Assembly: GCF_900156395.1 (NCBI RefSeq)
Contig: NZ_FTNL01000001.1
Coordinates: 145,995 to 209,994 of the forward strand
Length of the DNA stretch: 64,000 nucleotides
Direction of reading: 5' to 3'
Source of the DNA: Fluoribacter gormanii
GTDB lineage: Bacteria; Pseudomonadota; Gammaproteobacteria; Legionellales; Legionellaceae
Under the pieces are notes generated by a model. The model was not told the origin of the DNA, ran no database searches, and worked only from the letters and a program-made list of their open reading frames with translations. This document shows, one piece after another, positions 63,989-64,000 of the stretch (position 1 is the stretch's first letter; every line of letters begins with the position of its first letter). A program made the translations under genes and the position numbers.

Positions 63989-64000
63989 GTGAAGCGAGTA
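63989..64000 (+). CDS. Possible start of next gene (cut by window edge)
   Basis: GTG 63989 opens a frame (MKRV) with AAGAGGA nine bases upstream. Only four codons are visible, so the product cannot be named. Confidence 0.3.

Noticed and set aside
1-64000. CRISPR array, tRNA, rRNA, integrase or intact insertion sequence
   Set aside because: No regularly spaced repeats, no tRNA-like cloverleaf and no transposase or integrase reading frame were seen on reading the intergenic regions. Small RNAs cannot be excluded by eye.

Overview
The window is AT-rich chromosomal DNA from a gammaproteobacterium, almost certainly a flagellated Legionella species. This rests on the gene set and order: a PmrA/PmrB-type two-component pair next to ruvA-ruvC-yebC, hmgA (homogentisate dioxygenase, pyomelanin branch) and rpoS-nlpD-surE; a fliM-to-motor flagellar block; alaS-recX-recA; and several proteins of unknown family that look like Dot/Icm effectors. 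The organism assignment comes from remembered gene order and protein character, not from a database search. I see no rRNA, tRNA, CRISPR array, integrase or intact insertion sequence.

Layout. (1) 1-5.6 kb: the 5' part of fimV, then an unusual three-gene set in which two paralogous holin-like membrane proteins flank a ferritin-like/acyltransferase fusion protein, then folD and a small acidic protein. (2) 5.7-20.1 kb: core genes rlmJ, gloB, a mltD-type lytic transglycosylase, yciB, pmrA-pmrB, ruvA-ruvC-yebC, hmgA, rpoS, nlpD, surE, a lipoprotein and malic enzyme. (3) 20.1-32.3 kb: a more variable segment that opens with a MITE-like inverted-repeat element. It holds a chagasin-family protease inhibitor, ETF-ubiquinone oxidoreductase, four or five proteins of unknown family (effector candidates), a divergent PdxH-like oxidase preceded by a coupled 34-codon ORF, a TPR protein and an APH-fold kinase. 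(4) 32.3-34.9 kb: lysS and prfB, the latter with the classical programmed +1 frameshift. (5) 35.2-46.9 kb: one long minus-strand flagellar block, fliM-N-O-P-Q-R-flhB-flhA, then flhF-flhG-fliA-motC-motD-DUF2802, with a good sigma-54 promoter in front of fliM. (6) 47.2-50.6 kb: a Cys-rich exported protein, a DprE1/DprE2-like oxidoreductase pair, a decayed reading frame, a small membrane protein and mscL. (7) 50.7-64 kb: alaS, recX-recA, a PncC-type amidohydrolase, a 57-residue lipoprotein, a four-gene operon (glutamine-synthetase-like ligase, aldehyde dehydrogenase, iron alcohol dehydrogenase, class I amidotransferase) and mutS.

How the genes work together. The motility block encodes switch proteins (FliM/N), the export gate (FliOPQR-FlhAB), number and placement control (FlhF/G), the late sigma factor (FliA) and stators. 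RpoS, PmrAB and the flagellar regulon are all tied to the infection cycle in Legionella (established knowledge). The amine-ligase operon looks like a gamma-glutamylation pathway for an amine or amino-alcohol.

Intergenic space is rich in palindromic repeats. One dispersed family has termini like GTAGCCTGGGTG...CACCCAGGCTAC. A longer composite repeat is shared by the prfB upstream region and the alaS-recX gap. A 164-bp element with 20-bp terminal inverted repeats lies between maeA and the chagasin gene. The observations I consider most worth following are the ferritin-like/E2 fusion with its flanking paralogs, the DprE1/DprE2-like pair in a Gram-negative, the effector candidates and the composite repeat.
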